Shown here: positions 1 through 12,502 of the stretch, piece by piece
Numbering within the stretch: the stretch's first letter is position 1
Layout of the letters: the number at the start of each line of letters is the position of its first letter
Assembly (NCBI RefSeq): GCF_965363235.1
Contig: NC_134838.1
Location: 17,392,441 to 17,456,440, forward strand
Source of the DNA: Mytilus galloprovincialis
Lineage: Eukaryota; Mollusca; Bivalvia; Mytilida; Mytilidae
Direction of reading: 5' to 3'
DNA length: 64,000 nt
The notes under the pieces: model-generated
Told to the model about the DNA's origin: nothing
Databases searched by the model: none
Seen by the model: the letters and a program-made list of their open reading frames with translations, nothing else
Position numbers and translations under genes: made by a program

Positions 1-2669
1 CTATAATATTAAGCCCGGAGCAGGTCACATGAATTAGGAAAGAACAAACAGCCAAAGTGTTCAAAAAATATTTCAACTTTCGAAGTGTTACAGATAATCA
101 AAAAACTCGGAACGTTGCAAGATTTGTTACTATCTGGAAATTTAATAGTTTTTTTCTAAAAATTGTTTGGTTTTCCATCGGTAGCCAGTCTTCATGACGA
201 AAAACGGATCATTTTCTACGTCACGGGGTTACAAATTTCAATGCATTCAAGTTAAGCGGTTCGGGAATGTTAAATCGAATTGAATTTATTTTCAATACAA
301 ATTCAAGCAAAAGTATATTTTTATTCGATCTCGGAAGACTATTGAATGAAAAGCTGGTGCAATTTTATTGTTGGTAAAACATAATGGCAAGTACATCATG
401 ACAATAAAGTCAAATGCATATCAAATCAATTCTAAAATTAAAAAAATCATTTTCTATATTTTTTTTTCTTTCTATTTCATTAATAATGAATGACCTTTTG
501 AATAATTAAATGAAAATGTCTAATATTTTACCTTCAGCTGTTTGTGATCTTACAAAATAAAGTATAAACTGCCTGGGTTCCTGAGCTAACCAATGTAAAA
601 CATATGTTTAGTTATGTCAATTGATGATTTCTTTCAAGTCTACTATACTGATTAGCAGTTTGATAATATTTAAACTGCATTCCAACAATAGCTGACCTTT
701 TCCGAGAAATAGACGTAATATTAAGACAAAACTGAAACAAAAAAATAAACGTATAGGCAGTTTAAATATTTAAAGTTTACGTACAACGAAATTTCTTATA
801 CTTCTTTGTTCAACAGGTTTTTGCATTTAGAAAAATAAATAACCAATGTAAAAGGTTTAAGAGGGAAGTATTTTACCTTTGTTGACGATTTTCGAACGAC
901 TTAACCGATGGTGGACTTTTCTACAGATGAATATTGATCTGTGGTATTCCTGTAGACCGTATAATGATATTTAAAACATTAAAGGAGGTAAATACACACA
1001 TAACAAGTGAAAACCAAAGGGTAAAGGATAAGATTATCCATAAAAAAAATATTTAGACAACTGCTTTGCTTTACCTACACAGTTGCATTACATGTAAAAA
1101 AAAAATGCATTCGTTTTAATCTAAATTTGAAAAGTACATTTACTTCATGTACAAATTGAAATGTATTGCTTAATAAGGGACTGAAGATCACAAAGGAATT
1201 GCCAAAGTCCTACAACGAAAAGAAACGGACAGCACATTTGCTAAAAAATATAAAGAAAAAAAACGTACAAGTTCTCAAAACACTACATAGAAACTTTGGC
1301 TGTGGAAAGGTAGGCAAATCCTACTCCACATGTGGCACCCTTCATTGTATTCATGGCAAGTATGAATTAGATGATAAGTCTCATTTAATGTTGTCAAAAT
1401 CGAGGACAAGAGGACGAGATTGTGTACAATTAGCACATATCCGTTGAAATCTGGGAAGGTCAGCCCTGGCGTCTGTAAAACGTTCAACGAGAGTACGTCA
1501 ATATTACCACTTAGAACCCTTGGTTTAATAACTTCTCTATAAGCAGCAAACCTCTATAAGAAAATCCAGTATATGAAACGGTAGGTCTTGTCTATCTTAT
1601 CTGCTTGGAGATATATGATCAACACTCAAGGAATGTTGCTGACCATACGGAAGCTGTAATCACCACTTTGGCTTAATTTTAAAAATGTGTATCTGACTTT
1701 CCTTGCACTTCTCAAGATGTAAATAAAGACAAACAGAATTAACTGTTTCTGTGGAATTCATTAATTCAATTCGATGAGGGATAAGAGTAAATGTGTTGAA
1801 CTTAGTCAACAACCTAATTAGTAATCGAAAGGACATCATCTATTACATCTAAGTGGGAAATTAAGTTAAAGGATAATGCTAGTTTCTCTTTATCCTCAAT
1901 TAGGAGTGCATGCATGAAGTCTGCCGCATATGAATAAAGGAAAAATTCGACAAAACGAGGTCCACAGTTGGTTCGTATTAGTTGTTTTAAAGAAAAACAA
2001 CCTCTATTTCTGAGAATTTTGTTTGGATTAAAGGGTTTTGTACTTGGTCAGAACTTTTTGTATATGATTTTGGTCATATTGTTAGCACACTTGACTTGTT
2101 ATAACAAAGGTATAGACTATTCTGTGAATGAAATTTAAGTCTTGGTAGTAAAATTTATACTTCAAAATACTGGTATTATATTCCTGGCAGTATGAAAATT
2201 TACGTGATTATTACATTTGAATCCAATTCTTCCTTCTTCATTCGTGTTATCGAGAAAATTATTACGCAATCGAGTCATTTAATATTCTAAAAGTTCTCTT
2301 ATCTCAATTATTCATAAATTGACATTCAAAATTTCAAAATCATTTAAACTAAAATTATATGTCATGGTCGTGACATATTGAAAAAAAAAGGTTTTAAAAT
2401 CCCATCTTTTGTTGTTTCCTGAGAATTTTATGTCACACTTCTTCCGAGAAATGAATCAAACGTGCGTACTAACGAAGGGTCTTTTGAATAATATATGATT
2501 ATTTACTTAGAGTATAAATTAAAGTTTAAAGTAGATCACCAAGTATTAGAAAATGATATATCGGTTTCAACAAACACAAAAATATAATTGCTTTGAAATT
2601 TTTTTATTGCTCAATACTGGTTCTTGGATATTCACATAGTACAGATAACACATGTTATGAAAAACGCAT
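1..2669. other. Intergenic, no gene recognised
   Basis: AT-rich sequence without a recognisable coding exon. Reading frames of up to 93 codons occur but have no family resemblance. Around 1312-1345 a short stretch (CTACTCCACATGTGGCACCC) matches, in inverted orientation, the family with a GAGCAGGATCTGCTTACCC-like core seen at 26.6, 31.8, 41.0, 44.4 and 52.2 kb. Confidence 0.5.
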
Positions 2670-2673
2670 ACAA

Positions 2674-2713
2674 AATGTTGGAAATCATGCACAGAAGAGT
2701 GCGTTAACGTAAC
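2674..2713 (+). repeat. Direct repeat, left copy, beside the BEL/Pao fragment
   Basis: A 40 bp stretch beginning AATGTTGGAAATCATGC and ending CGTTAACGTAAC recurs at 3273-3312 with about four mismatches. The two copies bracket the BEL/Pao-like coding fragment. Forty bases is far longer than the usual 4-6 bp BEL/Pao target duplication, so this is more likely a local duplication or recombination scar. Confidence 0.6.
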
Positions 2714-2769
2714 AGCAACAGTTAAGTTACAAACTATTTATGGCGACCATATTTCAGTAGATGCTTAAA

Positions 2770-3260
2770 TAGGATTACTTATTGGAGCAGATCAATATTG
2801 GAACATAGTTGAGGATGAGAACATCAGAGGCGAGGAAGCTACAGCAGTAAGGTCCAAACTAGGATATCAGAGGAAACCACTTAGTGAACACAATCGCATC
2901 AATGATAAAAGTAATTGTTTCAACCAAACGAGAAGAGTTTGATCTAGAAAAGTTCTGGAAGATAGAAACAACTGGGACCGAAAATTTGGATGCCGATTTT
3001 AAGTTTAATCAGGAATTCCAGGAAGTGTATGAAAAGAAAAAAACTTCGATCCGTTACTATGACAACCGTTATTTTGCAAATTTTTCATGGAAAGAGGACA
3101 ACCCAACACTACCATTGAAAAGAAATATTGCATATCGACGGGCAGTAAACGTTGTTAATAGATTAAGAAAAGATCCAAACATGTTTCCAAAATATGGAGA
3201 AATCATCGCAGAACAACAAAGAGACTTTAATTATTTTACAAGTTTTATATTTTCACTTAT
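2770..3260 (+). pseudogene. BEL/Pao LTR-retrotransposon pol fragment
   Basis: Two adjacent pieces in different frames resemble the stretch between protease and reverse transcriptase of BEL/Pao polyproteins. The first (about 2770-2880) reads LIGADQYWNIVEDE followed by an AVRSKLGY-type motif. The second (about 2920-3230) reads EEFDLEKFWKIE, then a block with WKEDNPTLPLKRNIAYRR and PNMFPKYGEIIAEQQ. In BEL/Pao elements these flank the end of the protease region and the linker before the RT palm. No gag, RT catalytic motif, integrase or LTR was found nearby, and the pieces are out of frame, so this is an internal relic. The family assignment is from memory of BEL/Pao motifs. Confidence 0.7.
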
Positions 3261-3272
3261 CGTTGGTCGGAG

Positions 3273-3312
3273 AATGTTGGAAATCACGCACAGAATAGCA
3301 CGTTAACGTAAC
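3273..3312 (+). repeat. Direct repeat, right copy, beside the BEL/Pao fragment
   Basis: Second copy of the 40 bp repeat at 2674-2713. It sits at the 3' end of the 140-codon open frame and supplies its last residues and stop, so the end of that frame is host or repeat sequence rather than retrotransposon protein. Confidence 0.6.
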
Positions 3313-3629
3313 GTGGCATTATTGTATATCCAACGTCGTGTACTTATGACGTTATCTTGTACTTCAGTCATTAATACAAATTCATACAGTTTAGGCGTCT
3401 TTCTTATTATATATGCAGTTTTAGTAAAACCACTTTACAATACAACTAAAAGGGTAAAAAAAACCCAGACTATTCACACTTGAACCCGAAATATCTGTTC
3501 TTTTCCCGAGAAGTAGACGTGACAAGGAAATACAAACGTAAGTAGGCTATTTATTAATTTAAACACACACTATTGTATCACAGAGATGACTGTTGTACCC
3601 ATATTTTGACTGTTTTACCTATTATTTCT

Positions 3630-3830
3630 GTTTTGTTCACGCATCGTTGTAAATATAACGGAATTTAATGCGACTGTCATACAAGTGAAAGGTTTAGCGC
3701 TATAAAACCAGGTTCAATCAACCATTTTTTACATTTGAAAATGTCTGTACCAAGTCAGGAATATGACAGTTGTTGTCCATTCGTTTGATGTGTTTCATTA
3801 TTTGATTTTGCTATTTGATTACAGTCAGAA
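3630..3830 (+). repeat. Dispersed repeat family D (GACTGTCATACAAGTGAAAG)
   Basis: About 200 bp containing ACTGTCATACAAGTGAAAGG, then ACCAAGTCAGGAATATGACA and CCATTCGTTTGATGTGTTT. Related copies lie near 5035-5260, 28190-28420, 38940-39125, 47268-47470 and 54015-54185. No conserved open frame is seen across copies, so this is probably a non-autonomous interspersed element. Confidence 0.75.
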
Positions 3831-4059
3831 ACCAGGTTGAAATAGAACAAAAGTATCGAAGCTCTTTGTTAGAGAAGGCGACAAATGTTTACTGTATTGT
3901 TTACTATAGTGACAAAATTTTAAAAAGTTAATAGAAACAAACAAAATTGCAATTTTCTTCTCAATTACGAGGTGTTTTATTTTAAAAACACCATTTGCAT
4001 AAGTTTTCAATTTATGTGGTACATAGTTAAGCAGAACAATTAGATATCAAGTCGACGAC

Positions 4060-4640
4060 ATGGGTATCTTTCAAGTTGGATGAAGAAAATGCATAACCTC
4101 CGATTTTTATGAAAAAATTACCACGGACGGAAAACATATCAATCTATTAGTTCAGTAATTTTCGTGTCTGCCCTTCCATTATGTGACTGAAGAAAAAATT
4201 CCAAAAAATGGGTAACAAGTGTATCGAAAAGAGAAAATCGACTGCACCTTTTTATGTTAGGGCGTGTTTGAGTTGAGTATTTTGTCTTGATATCGTACAA
4301 AATAAGAATATTTCATACATCGTCTCGCTTCATATTCTATCATTTTTATATATTAAAGCTACAGGTTGACTTTATAACACTAAAAGATCACAGTACTAAA
4401 AGATGAAATATATGGGTCAAGTGAAATACCTATCTAATGAGTTACAAAAACAGAGAAGGTGTGTTCGAATAGCTATTTTTTTTACTGAAAGTACTTGACG
4501 ACAGTCTTTCAAGTTGGATGATGAAAATGCAGATCTTCGAAAAATTCTATTTTTTTGTGTGTGATTACTAGGGTTTATAGTCTTCATACACTAAAAAATC
4601 TAGTCTGCCCTTCCACAAAATATTTAATTAGAATTTTTTT
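4060..4640. repeat. Diverged local duplication
   Basis: TCTTTCAAGTTGGATGA followed by GAAAATGCA occurs near 4068 and again near 4505. A downstream block with TCTGCCCTTCCA also occurs twice (near 4170 and 4603). The spacing of about 436 bp in both cases indicates an old tandem duplication. No coding content is visible. Confidence 0.55.
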
Positions 4641-5034
4641 TAAATGTTTATGAATTTTCGAAAATTCCACCTGACAACCGATCAGACAATAGTTTTAAGT
4701 TGAATCAATGCAGACAAGATTATTAACTGATGTTCATTAGCTAGTTGATACATTTGTCTTTTAAAATACAACTGACATATAAGGATCGTAATGGTGCAAT
4801 GTGGATAAATTTATCGGTTTCCAAGAGCAATATTGATAGCGCGTCAACCCTACAATGGCTTCCATTTCTACGATTATGAAAATGAACTGGCGTAATGGGG
4901 ATATAATTTTGACGAAGTAGACTCCTGACTGATTAGTGACTTTCCGTTTTGAATTTTACTCGGAGTTTAGTATTTTTGCAATTTTACTTTTTGTTTCGAC
5001 ATTTTTTTGGTTTGCTCGTTTTTTCACACATTGT

Positions 5035-5260
5035 TATCAAAATAATCGAGTTGTATGCGACTGTCATAGAAGCGAAAGGTTAACCTAACAATTAAACTTG
5101 TTCAATCCACCTTCTACAACACAAGGAAATGCTTGTACCAAGTCGGGAAAATAATAATTATTTTCCATTCGTTTGATATTTTTGATAAGAGACTTTCAGT
5201 TTTGAATATTCAATTATAGTTTTGTATTTTTGTTATTTTACTTTTTGATGCGTATTATAT
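5035..5260 (+). repeat. Dispersed repeat family D copy
   Basis: Carries GCGACTGTCATAGAAGCGAAAGG, ACACAAGGAAATGCTTGTAC and TTCCATTCGTTTGATA in the same order as the copy at 3630. It is diverged and non-coding. Confidence 0.7.
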
Positions 5261-5365
5261 ATATGATATTAACAAAATGACGATAAATAAATGCAATACT
5301 TTATTAGTTTATTAATTTTTCTTATTAGTTTTTTTAATTATCAGTTTTTTTTTTATTTATTGGTT

Positions 5366-7171
5366 TAGAAACTAGAGGCTCTAAAGAGCCTGTGTCGCTC
5401 ACCTTGGTCTTGTGCATATTAAACAATGAACACGGATAAATTCATGACATAATTGTGTTTTAGTGATAGTGATGTGTTTGTAGATCTTACTTTACTGAAC
5501 ATTCTTGTTGCTACAATTATCTCTATCTATAATGAACTTGGCCCAGTAATTACAGTGGAAAATATTTTTTAAAAATTAACAAAAATTTATGAAAAATGTT
5601 AAAAATTAACTATAAAGGGCAATAACTCCTTAAGGGGTCAATTGACTATTTTGGTCATGTAAAAACTTATTTGTAGATCTTATTTTGCTGAACGTTATTG
5701 CTGTATACAGTTTATCTCTATCTATAATAATATTCAAGATAATAACAAAAAACGGCAAAATTTCCTTAAAATTACCAATTCAGGACAGTAATCTAACAAC
5801 GGGTTGTCAGATCCATGTGAAAACATCAGGGCAGATAGATCTTGACCTGATAAACAATTAAACCCTGTCAGATTTTCTCTTAATGCTTCGGTTTTAGAGT
5901 TATAAGCCAAAAACTGCATTTTACCCCTATGTTCTATTATTAGCCGTGGCAGTCATTTTGGTTGATTGGCCAGGTCACGCCACACATTTTTTAAACAAGT
6001 TACCCCAATGATGACTGTGGCCAAGTTTAGTTTAATTTGGCCCAGTAGTTTCAGAGAAGAAGATTTTTGTAAAAGATTACTAAGATTTACGAAAAAATGG
6101 TTAAGAATTGACTATAAAGGGCAATTACTCCTTCAAGGGTCAACTGACCATTTTGGTCATGCTGACTTATTTGTAAATCTTACTTTGCTGAACATTATTG
6201 CTGTTTACAGTTTATCTTTATCTATAATAATATTCAAGATAATAACCAAAAACAGCAAAATTTCCTTAAAATTACCAATTCAGGGGCAGCAACCCAACAA
6301 CAGGTTGTCCGATTCATCTGAAAATTTCAGGACAGATACATCTTGACCTGATAAACACTTTTATCGCGTTAGATTTGCTCTAAATGCTTTGGTTTTTGAG
6401 TTATAAGCCAAAAACTGCATTTTATTCCTATGTTCTATTTTTAGCCATTGCGGCCATCTTGGTTGGTTGGCCGGGTCACGCCACACATTTAGATATCCTA
6501 AAGATGATTGTGGCCAAGTTTGGATTAATTTGGCCCAGTAGTTTCAGAGGAGAAGATTTTTGTAAAAGATTACTAAGATTTACGAAAAATGGTTAAAAAT
6601 TGACTATAAAGGTCAATAACTCCTAAAGGGGTCAACTGACCATTTTGGACATGTTGACTTATTTGTAAATCTTACTTTGCTGAACATTATTGCTGTTTTC
6701 AGTTTATCTCTATCTATAATAATATTCAAGATAATAGCCAAAAACAGCAAAAATTACCTAAAATTACCAGTTCAGGGGCAGCAACCCAATAACGGGTTGT
6801 CGGATTCATTTGAAAATTTCAGGGCAGATAGATCTTGACCTGATAAACAATTTTACCTCATGTCAGATTTGCTCTAAATGCTTTAGTTTTTGAGTTATTA
6901 GCCAAAACCTGCATTTTACCACTATGTTCTATTTTTAGCCATGGCGGCCATCTTGGTTGGTTGGCCGGGTCACGTCACACATTTTTTAAACTAGATACCC
7001 CAATAATGATTGTGACCAAGTTTGGTTTAATTTGGCCCAGTAGTTTCAGAGGAGAAGATTTTTGTAAAAGTTAACGACGACGGACGACGGACGACGACGG
7101 ACGACGACGGACGACGACGGACGCCAAGTGATGGGAAAAGCTCACTTGGCCCTTCGGGCCAGGTGAGCTAA
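5366..7171 (+). mobile_element. Composite tandem-repeat element with hairpin terminus
   Basis: The element opens with an inverted motif (AGGCTCTAAAGAGCCT, then GTCGCTCACCTTGG). It contains nearly three copies of a roughly 495 bp unit: ACTATAAAGGGCAATAACTCC recurs near 5608, 6108 and 6600, and GGCCCAGTAGTTTCAGAGG ends successive units. A degenerate GACGACGG tract follows at about 7075-7122. The 3' end is a strong hairpin (GCTCACTTGGCCC, loop TTC, GGGCCAGGTGAGC). Open frames inside are by-products of the repeat. A microsatellite tract plus terminal stem-loop recalls non-autonomous bivalve elements, some described as Helitron-like, but I see no decisive Helitron end. Confidence 0.7.
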
Positions 7172-7704
7172 AAATAGCGGCACCAGGTATGTTTTATGGT
7201 GAAATTGGATGCTGATAGGATGCTTTTGTAACTTAGCTAGAAGACCATTTGTACTAGCAGATCTATTTCTGTCTGTTTTCAGATAAGAACCGGCTAGTAG
7301 CTATTATCAGGTTAGTTTGCAACGTTCAATATTAAAAAGATGTTGAGGTCGATACCAAACTTGAGAATGCTTGCTCCTCTATTTTTTGAATTTTTGCCAT
7401 ATTTTCGGAATCATCTGGCTTTATCCATGTATTGACATTAAATTGCCCACTAACCCCTACTTTTCTTTTCTTTACATATAGTTTTAAAAGCCATATTTCA
7501 ATATCTTATGAAATCCTTGTTATTTTTTTTATAGTTTTTTAACCCAAAAAGGTGCCAATATTAAATGTAAGAAAAATCTAGAAAACAAAAACACGAACCC
7601 TCCATTTTTTCTGCTTTTTTAGTTTCTTTATTTATATACTATCAATGTATAACAGTCTTTTAAAAAGCTTGTTATTTCTAAACAAAGTAGCGAACCTCTT
7701 TAGA
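7172..7704. other. No feature recognised
   Basis: AT-rich DNA between the composite element and the duplicated minisatellite block. I see no exon, RNA gene or clear repeat. Confidence 0.4.
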
Positions 7705-8978
7705 CATACTCATGTTGTACCGTTGTTCTTTTTCATTTAAACCATCAAGTTTAAAGCTCTAAAATAGGTGGTTCCAACTTTTTTTATGATAGAACTTACT
7801 ATGAGGTCACATAATTTTTATTTATACATCTAGTCTTAATTTTAGCTTATTTGACCGAGTGATTAGAAACGGTGGACTAAATGGAAGTATTCCGACATTG
7901 TAATGAGTTGACCTTTATTCTTTTTCATCGTGTTGATCAAATGCATGTTTTCTGTCAAATCAAAATTGAACATTACTTATTGCTTCAAATTAAGCGTGCT
8001 ATGGGTAAAGCAAAAGTTTATGTAGTCAAAAATCAAATTATATTATGTCCAACAGAAAATACTCTGCCAAATATAAAATCAAAAAATTTATAATCAAGGC
8101 TTTGATGTAAGTGTACAATTAATAATTCTTTGTTCAATTCATTAGTACAATATTAGGTCATTTAAAACAATTAAATTACTTATTCAGCTGAACATAATCA
8201 ACTGTACTATGTGACTCCGTATGTTTTTGTTTGTTGCCTTGATTTGTCTTTTTAAATGAATTTCGGCGATTTGAATATCGGTATACAACTATTGTCTCCT
8301 CTTTATCGATTTCCACGATTTGAATATCGGTATACAACTAGTGTCTCCTCTTTATCGATTTCCACGATTTGAATATCGGTACACAACTAGTGTCTCCTCT
8401 TTATCGATTTCCACGATTTGAATATCGGTATACAACTAGTGTCTCCTCTTTATCGATTTCCGCGATTTGAATATCGGTATACAACTAGTGTCTCCTCTTT
8501 ATCGATTTCCGCGATTTGAATATCGGTATACAACTAGTGTCTCCTCTTTATCGATTTCCGCGATTTGAATATCGGTATACAACTAGTGTCTCCTCTTTAT
8601 CGATTTCCACGATTTGAATATCGGTATACAACTAGTGTCTCCTCTTTATCGATTTCCACAATTTGAATATGCTTTGATATGCTTAATCAAATAGAGTAAA
8701 TGATGGAACTTTATTTTGAAAAAATATACAAAATATTGATATCTACAAAAAAGTCATTAACAATGTAAAAAGCTTTAACAGATAAATAAAATAGTATGAT
8801 CCCTATTTTTAACTTACAAATAGTGAATGTTAACAAGAAAGAAATGGTATAATTTAAATTTCAAAGACCATATAATTTTCAAAAATTACAGCAGAACCTG
8901 CTGATTAAACAAAGTTGTCAAAACAAAATAACTTAAGTAACTGGGCAAATAGCAAATCTATAGTGTGTCTGAAAATCT
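7705..8978. repeat. Segmental duplication, unit A
   Basis: From ATACTCATGTTGTACC through the first minisatellite to GTGTCTGAAAATCT, this block matches 9184-10563 almost base for base outside the array. For example ACTTTATTTTGAAAAAATAT recurs 1.58 kb later. The 70-codon open frame at 7881-8093 is broken in unit B by an indel, which argues against it being a gene. Confidence 0.85.
8265..8672 (+). repeat. 49-bp minisatellite, array 1 (8 full copies plus a partial one)
   Basis: The unit is 49 bp: ATCGATTTCCACGATTTGAA, then TATCGGTATACAACTAGTGT and CTCCTCTTT. Copies differ mainly at CCACG versus CCGCG and at CTAGTG versus CTATTG. The unit contains palindromes (ATCGAT, GTATAC, ACTAGT). No coding capacity is evident. 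Confidence 0.95.
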
Positions 8979-9146
8979 CGTGGATTGTGGAACACTTGCA
9001 TTTTCGTGGGTTTTTGATTTCGTGGTTTTGTCAAATTCTGCATACAAAGCCTATAGAAAATGTGTAATTCGTTGAACATTCGTGGTTCACCTGTACCCAC
9101 AAAAACAACGAAAATTGGTATCCAACGAATAATAATGAATCCACAG
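8977..9146. mobile_element. Short interspersed element ending in ATGAATCCACAG
   Basis: About 170 bp with TTTTCGTGGG, TTTGATTTCGTGGTTTTG and GTGTAATTCGTTGAACATT, ending AATGAATCCACAG. A copy lies at 43679-43860, in related order, opening CTGTGGATTCATT. It separates the two duplicated units and is absent from the matching junction after unit B, so it marks or postdates the duplication. Confidence 0.65.
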
Positions 9147-9183
9147 TATTACAAAGATGTTCAGGAGGATACCATACTAAAAG

Positions 9184-10563
9184 AATACTCATGTTGTACC
9201 CTTTATCCTTTTTCATTGAAACCATCAAGTTTTTAAAGCTCCAACTTTTTTTATGATAGATCTTACCAAGAGGTCCCATAATTAATTTTTATTTATACAT
9301 CTAGGCTTTATTTTAGCTTATTTGACCGAGTGATCAGAAACGGTGGATTAAATGAAAGTATTCTGACATTGTAATGAGTTGACCTTTGTTCATTTTCATT
9401 TTGTTGATCAAATGCATATTTTCTGTCAAATCAAAATTGAACATTACTTTTTGCTACAAATTAAGCGTGCTCAGGTAAAGCAAAAGTTTATGTAGTAAAA
9501 AATCAAATTATAATATGATTAACAGAAAAAAACCTGCCGAATGTAAAATCAAAATATTTTTAATCTTTGATGAAAGTGTACAATTAATAATTCTTTGTTC
9601 AATTCATTAGTACAATATTAGGTCATTTAAAACAATTAGATTACTTATTCAGATGAACATAATCAACTGTACTATGTGACTCCGTATGTTTTTGTATGAT
9701 GCCTTGATTTGTCTTTTTAAATGAATTTCCGCGATTTGAATATCGGAATACAACTATTGTCTCCTCTTTATCGATTTCCACGATTTGAATATCGGTATAC
9801 AACTATTGTCTCCTCTTTATCGATTTCCACGATTTGAATATCGGTATACAACTATTGTCTCCTCTTTATCGATTTCCGCGATTTGAATATCGGTATACAA
9901 CTATTGTCTCCTCTTTATCGATTTCCGCGATTTGAATATCGGTATACAACTATTGTCTCCTCTTTATCGATTTCCGCGATTTGAATATCGGTATACAACT
10001 AGTGTCTCCTCTTTATCGATTTCCACGATTTGAATATCGGTATACAACTATTGTCTCCTCTTTATCGATTTCCGCGATTTGAATATCGGTATACAACTAG
10101 TGTCTCCTCTTTATCGATTTCCACGATTTGAATATCGGTATACAACTATTGTCTCCTCTTTATCGATTTCCACGATTTGAATATCGGTATACAACTATTG
10201 TCTCCTCTTAATTCATACACATATGTATTTAAAAAGAACATGCATAGGGGTTCATGACATGATATGCTTAATCAAATATAGTAAATGATGGAACTTTATT
10301 TTGAAAAAATATACAAAATATTGATATGTACAAAAAAGTCATTAACAATGTAAAAAGCTTTAACAGATAAATAAAATAGTATGATCCCTATTTTTAACTT
10401 ACAAATAGTGAATGTTAACAAGAAAGAAATGGTATAATTTAAATTTCAAAGACCATATAATTTTCAAAAATTACAGCAGAACCTGCTGATTAAACAAAGT
10501 TGTCAAAACAAAATAACTTAAGTAACTGGGAAAATAGCAAATCTATAGTGTGTCTGAAAATCT
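9184..10563. repeat. Segmental duplication, unit B
   Basis: Second copy of the block at 7705-8978. Flanking identity is high: the 300 bp after the array differ by only a few bases from 8680-8978. Unit B has about 50 extra bases just after its array (ATTCATACACATATGTATTT and onward) that unit A lacks, and two more minisatellite copies. Confidence 0.85.
9728..10208 (+). repeat. 49-bp minisatellite, array 2 (about 10 copies)
   Basis: Same 49 bp unit as array 1. Most copies carry CTATTG, whereas most in array 1 carry CTAGTG. The arrays have therefore homogenised separately since the block duplicated. Confidence 0.95.
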
Positions 10564-12502
10564 TAAAGTATTTTAAATTCAAAAGTAGTTCACATATAAC
10601 ATGTGCAGCCTAAATTTGTTTTGGTTAATACATTAATTTTCAAATTAAAAATAACAAAAGATTTTTCGTTTGAAATTTACTATTACATAAACTTACTTGT
10701 ATATGGATAAAACAGAAGTATTACATATTCTCACTTAGTATTTAACAATGTTTGATGTCATTTGCAATGATCCGATACTAAACATGATCTTACATTTAAT
10801 ATGTAAAGGCAAGAGTACAGATTCTTATCTCAATCCCTCACATAGAATCTACCCCAGTTCTCTTGTGAAGCTATTATATTAATTTGTTTGTCTCTCTCTC
10901 TCAAAATATTGAATATTGAAATAATTCTAACATGATAATAATGAGGTATACATCTGTTGACATTATGTCACACATGCTATCAAAACAATACATTCAAAGA
11001 GGTCTTTCTAAAATAAAGATAAATAGAAAAAACAAAAATATGAATAAAACTTATTACAGAGCTTTCGGTTCAATATGATGAAATGATTTTTCATTGCTAT
11101 ATTTCAATTTACTATGTAACTAATATGCTTTTTAAAAGTAGCTAATTCATATAATGTTAAGATTGTTATTTTTCATGAGAGAGATATTTCAATTTTTTTA
11201 ATAGCCTATTTTATAAGTAATGACATATAGTTATTCCTGGTATGATTAAAAATGTACTAAAAACAGTTCAACAAAATAGTGCATGGCAACATCGAACTCT
11301 GTGTAACATAACCTAAGGATTCTGTAAACTAAAGAATCATTGTGATATTTCAACTGATACAATAATAGGAATGGGATATGTGTCAAAACAGATAAATCTT
11401 GCTATCAACTTTTGATATATTTGTCATCTACCAAGCAACTATTATGATGCAGCGATTACCTGAATTAATAACAAATAATCTCACATTTTTTGGCCATTGT
11501 TCAACAATATCTTTGACAAAATATGCTTATATGAACAGAAATATGACTTAGCAGTGCAATTGCTTTTAATATAGTGTTAAAATCTGTATGTACATATGGT
11601 GTCTTTAACAGCCTAAAAGATGTATTACTCAAAAGTAAAAGAAATGTTGCATGAATGTTACTGATTATTAATCAATATAGATAATCAACTACACTCCAAA
11701 CTGGTGCACAAAAAGTTTCCATCAAGACAATTGTAAGCAATTTTGATGACTGATACCTTAATATTAAAAACAGAAAGAAGATTAGATATGGCTATAGTTT
11801 TATGTTTTTTTATTTTTATTTAGTTTGAATGGTTAACAATGAATATTGATGAAAACTTTATAGAAGTTTTTTTTATATTTTTATTATCAATCAACTTAAA
11901 ATGTATGCAATTAAGCAACTGATTAGTTGGTTCATGGTTTCCAAGTAAAAATTAAACTCAAATTTCATGCATTAATGATTAAGGATCTCATTTACCTTCA
12001 TCAAACTGATCCCTGTAATACAAAATATTATCAAATAATTTATCTTTAATTTATTTCTAAATTCATGACATACTTTCTGTGAATACCTATAAATTATAAC
12101 TATCACCATTTAAAAAAAAAAACTCAACAAACTGCATTTCACATGAAATAATATGAAGTCAGAAACTTTTTGTAGTATGCAATTTCACTTATTTACTGTA
12201 ATAAAAAGTTAGTCTTAAATGAAAATGAACAATTATGGATGTGGATTACTCCTACCTTACAGGCTATATACATTGTACAGGTCTGCTATTAGTTCACATT
12301 TATATGTTTAAAGCTATGACCATGATTTTTTTTTTTACTTAAACAATTTTTTAATGATAACGTTGCATACATATAGTACTCAGTTTTGATATACAGATAT
12401 CTTATATTGATGATAGATAAGCAGCTGGAACTGCCTTTTAAATTAGTCATCTTAATTTATATGATTGTCATCAGTCTTTTTAGTCTGGCATGGATGAATT
12501 TT
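10564..12502. other. Intergenic and probable caspase 3' UTR
   Basis: AT-rich and without a recognisable coding exon. On the minus strand this lies immediately downstream of the caspase stop codon, so part of it should be the 3' UTR. AATAAA-type signals on that strand (TTTATT on the plus strand) are too frequent here to choose one. Confidence 0.4.

Noticed and set aside
2884..3306. Intact 140-residue host gene
   Set aside because: The peptide matches a BEL/Pao pol linker region and its end is formed by a flanking repeat.
7881..8093. 70-codon open frame as a small gene
   Set aside because: It lies in a duplicated block, and the second copy (near 9350-9560) is broken by indels.
8265..10208. 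CRISPR array
   Set aside because: The 49 bp units are contiguous tandem copies with no unique spacers, in animal DNA.
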